The position numbers and the translations under genes are program-made. From Chrysochromulina tobinii (Eukaryota > Haptophyta > Prymnesiales > Chrysochromulinaceae): a DNA stretch of 28,546 bases. The stretch is taken from contig JWZX01003372.1 in assembly GCA_001275005.1 (NCBI GenBank), positions 1 to 28,546 of the forward strand, given 5' to 3'. The notes under the pieces are model-generated. The model saw only the letters and a list, made by a program, of their open reading frames with translations, made no database searches and was not told the origin of the DNA. Shown one piece after another: positions 26,963 to 28,546 of this stretch. Each line of letters begins with the position of its first letter. The first letter of the stretch is position 1.

Positions 26963-28084
26963 ATGCCGCGCTTCCTCACCACAGCCCGTGCGGAAGGGCC
27001 GGAGCTCACCCCTTATGGCAAGCCCTGTCCACACGTGCTGTCTCTGACTTTGGCAAGACGGGAAGAAATGGACCAGCTGCCAGGATGGCTTGACGCGGTG
27101 CCAAACGCAAACAAGCTCTGCGCGTCCATCTGCCTAAAGGGGCTGGGCTGCGACGACGCGCAGTCGTCGGCAACACTGCAGAGCCTCAAGATGCGCGTGC
27201 ACTCGTGCGTGGAGGAGCCGGGTGGCAATGCCAATGGCCACGAGGGCGTGTGCACCTTCCGCTTCCTGCTCGACAACTACGATCGTCCGTGGGACAACGT
27301 CTTCTTCCTGCATGGCGACGTCCACAAGGGCAAGCACCATCAACAGTTTGCATCGTTCCGGGCGTTCCTGCAGCGCGACGAGTGGCCCGCGTGGCCGACC
27401 GATACGCGCGAGAAAATGACCGAGAGGATCTGCGGCTGCACACCCATGGGCGTGCAGCACAACCCCTTTGGCCCCGTCGACTTTTGGCACATGGGTATTA
27501 CGTGGTGGCTGGGCAACTTTGTGAGGTTGCGCGACCCGCATGCCGCGGCCACCGCCCGAAATTGGACGCGGCATGCGGAGTGCGAGAAGAGCACCGGCCG
27601 ATGCGTGCGCTCGGGCGTGGCGTCGTACCCGCTGCACAACGGCTCCTTGGTCTCGCCACTCGGATACATGTTCAACCTTGATCGTCGCTCGGCGCTCCGG
27701 CGCTCGCGCGAGTTCCTTCGCGCGCAGTACCGGATGAACCTCGTTGGCGTCCGTACCTTGCCAGCCGACGGTCGGACGGGCGCACCGCGTGCCGCGTACC
27801 TTCCCAAGCCGGGGTTCGATTACAATCCGCTCGTCTGGGGCCATGTCAACGAGCGGCTGCCCTATTGGCAGTTCGGGCACGAGTTCGACGAGCGGCCGGT
27901 CCCCCCATGCGTGTGGGTCGGCGATCATGCAGATATGAATTGCTCCCAAGGACATATCGAGGCGAGCCCGAGCCTCGATAAGGATAAGGAGGCAACGAAG
28001 CAGAGGCTGGCGGCGCGCCCTGAGGCCAAGGCCAGGCGCCCCGGCGGATGCAATGCCTTTGACCATTGCGGCAGTGTCGGATGA
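26963..28084 (+). CDS. DUF3431-like protein, possible glycan-related enzyme
   Basis: Counted from the ATG at 26963 (MPRFLTTARAEGPELTP), the protein has about 373 residues; the frame is open further upstream. It contains CTFRFLLDNYDRPWDNVFFL followed by HGDVHKGKHHQQF. This resembles the DUF3431 pattern of a helix, a YDxLPD-like turn, a hydrophobic strand, FLHG and WH, a family often discussed with glycosyltransferases. Further on are FGPVDFWHMGITWWLGNFVRL, ASYPLHNGSLVSPLGYMFNL and a C-terminal half with conserved-looking aromatic residues (FDYNPLVWGHVNERLPYWQF). There are about eight Cys residues (CASICLKGLGCDD, CGCTP, CEKSTGRC, NCSQ), consistent with a secreted or Golgi-lumen protein, but no signal peptide is visible from this start. 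The tail is basic (KQRLAARPEAKARRP). Confidence 0.55.
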   Translation: MPRFLTTARAEGPELTPYGKPCPHVLSLTLARREEMDQLPGWLDAVPNANKLCASICLKGLGCDDAQSSATLQSLKMRVHSCVEEPGGNANGHEGVCTFRFLLDNYDRPWDNVFFLHGDVHKGKHHQQFASFRAFLQRDEWPAWPTDTREKMTERICGCTPMGVQHNPFGPVDFWHMGITWWLGNFVRLRDPHAAATARNWTRHAECEKSTGRCVRSGVASYPLHNGSLVSPLGYMFNLDRRSALRRSREFLRAQYRMNLVGVRTLPADGRTGAPRAAYLPKPGFDYNPLVWGHVNERLPYWQFGHEFDERPVPPCVWVGDHADMNCSQGHIEASPSLDKDKEATKQRLAARPEAKARRPGGCNAFDHCGSVG

Positions 28085-28546
28085 CGGGGTTCACCTCGGT
28101 GCTCGCCCAAACGCCCTCACCGGCTGACCCACCGGCACCCCCTTCCCAAGTACACGCAGAGCACACGATTTGCACTTCGGAGAGACGGAGCACGCACACC
28201 GAGCACTATCTAGTAGCCCTTCTCACAGCCCCTCGTGACTGCCCTTTATTGAGGCTTTGTATCCCCCATGCGACCGCTTGCGCTTCTACACGAAAATGTA
28301 TTACGTCGCGCATGTGTTCTTGGTAGTATGCGGGGTTTATTTGAGCGCTGAGGCCAACACCACTTTGCGCATTATGAGCAGGCCCCAGAGACCCTCCCGC
28401 ACCGACCCAGCCTGTTCCCTGTATCGTGTATCGTAGATCCTGAATATCGATATATCGTTTTGAGAAAGGGTCAGTTGAATCGACACACAAGGTACCGACC
28501 AGCCACTACCACACGAAACACAGGACAGACGGGCGCTGTCACCGCG
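28085..28546. other. Downstream intergenic sequence to the window end
   Basis: The 3' flank of the DUF3431-like gene. No gene is supported. It has an AT-rich patch near 28430-28460 (TCGATATATCG palindrome-like at 28446-28456), and nothing else of note was recognised. Confidence 0.4.

Noticed and set aside
27134-28066. 310-residue minus-strand frame
   Set aside because: Antisense to the DUF3431-like gene; no domain recognised, and a high-GC genome leaves such frames open by chance.
1-28546. Giant-virus or bacterial contig
   Set aside because: Nine RAD50 introns, spliced genes, BBS7 and a histone H3 of canonical eukaryotic fold indicate nuclear DNA; no viral hallmark gene was seen.

Overview
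The window is nuclear DNA of a GC-rich eukaryote. Spliced genes with GT/GC...AG introns, a histone H3, RAD50, and the BBSome subunit BBS7 exclude a prokaryote. A ciliary gene together with a probable plastid presequence (Ala-Phe junction after a short signal peptide, GNAT-like gene at 25987-26631) suggests a flagellated alga with a secondary red plastid. A haptophyte would fit, but the lineage is inferred and was not tested by any search.

Layout, left to right: an IMPACT/YigZ-family gene (300-968, -); an unusual histone H3 with Met at position 36 (1563-1973, -); RAD50 (2669-8146, +), diverging from H3 across about 700 bp and cut by nine short introns built of minisatellite-like repeats; a steroid 5-alpha-reductase-like enzyme (8666-9502, +); an unrecognised Ala/Gln-rich protein (9703-10566, -); a repeat-rich spacer (10800-11230); a secreted FkbM-type methyltransferase (11278-12685, +); BBS7 (13268-15581, -), diverging from a PPR-like/membrane protein (15751-16956, +); an IQ-like, charged, probably cytoskeletal protein (17764-20067, +); a rhomboid-like protease (20209-21715, +); a nuclear-looking zinc-knuckle protein (22835-24545, -); an ADF-H/twinfilin-like protein (24887-25696, +); a small spliced GNAT-like gene (25987-26631, -) that no single long reading frame reveals; and a DUF3431-like protein (26963-28084, +).

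The genes do not form a pathway or operon; this looks like ordinary compact algal gene order with several divergent pairs. The only functional echoes are H3/RAD50 (chromatin and DNA repair, divergent) and BBS7 with the IQ-like gene (both plausibly ciliary).

Four things stand out. (1) Histone H3 has a natural K36M change, the residue change known from human oncohistones as an inhibitor of H3K36 methyltransferases. (2) Five genes (RAD50, FkbM, BBS7, rhomboid, GNAT-like) each need exactly one skipped base to restore a family-like protein. All five have +1 polarity, and three occur right after an in-frame GGG codon. This is either a systematic G/C insertion error in the assembly or +1 frameshifting. 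(3) All nine RAD50 introns are made of 10-13 bp or longer repeats centred on branch-point-like CTGAT/TGATG or TAACC words, mostly inserted at MAG|GT sites; the introns of the other genes lack them. (4) The last RAD50 intron has four CTCATCAG acceptors at spacings divisible by three. No tRNA, rRNA, CRISPR array or transposase gene was recognised.
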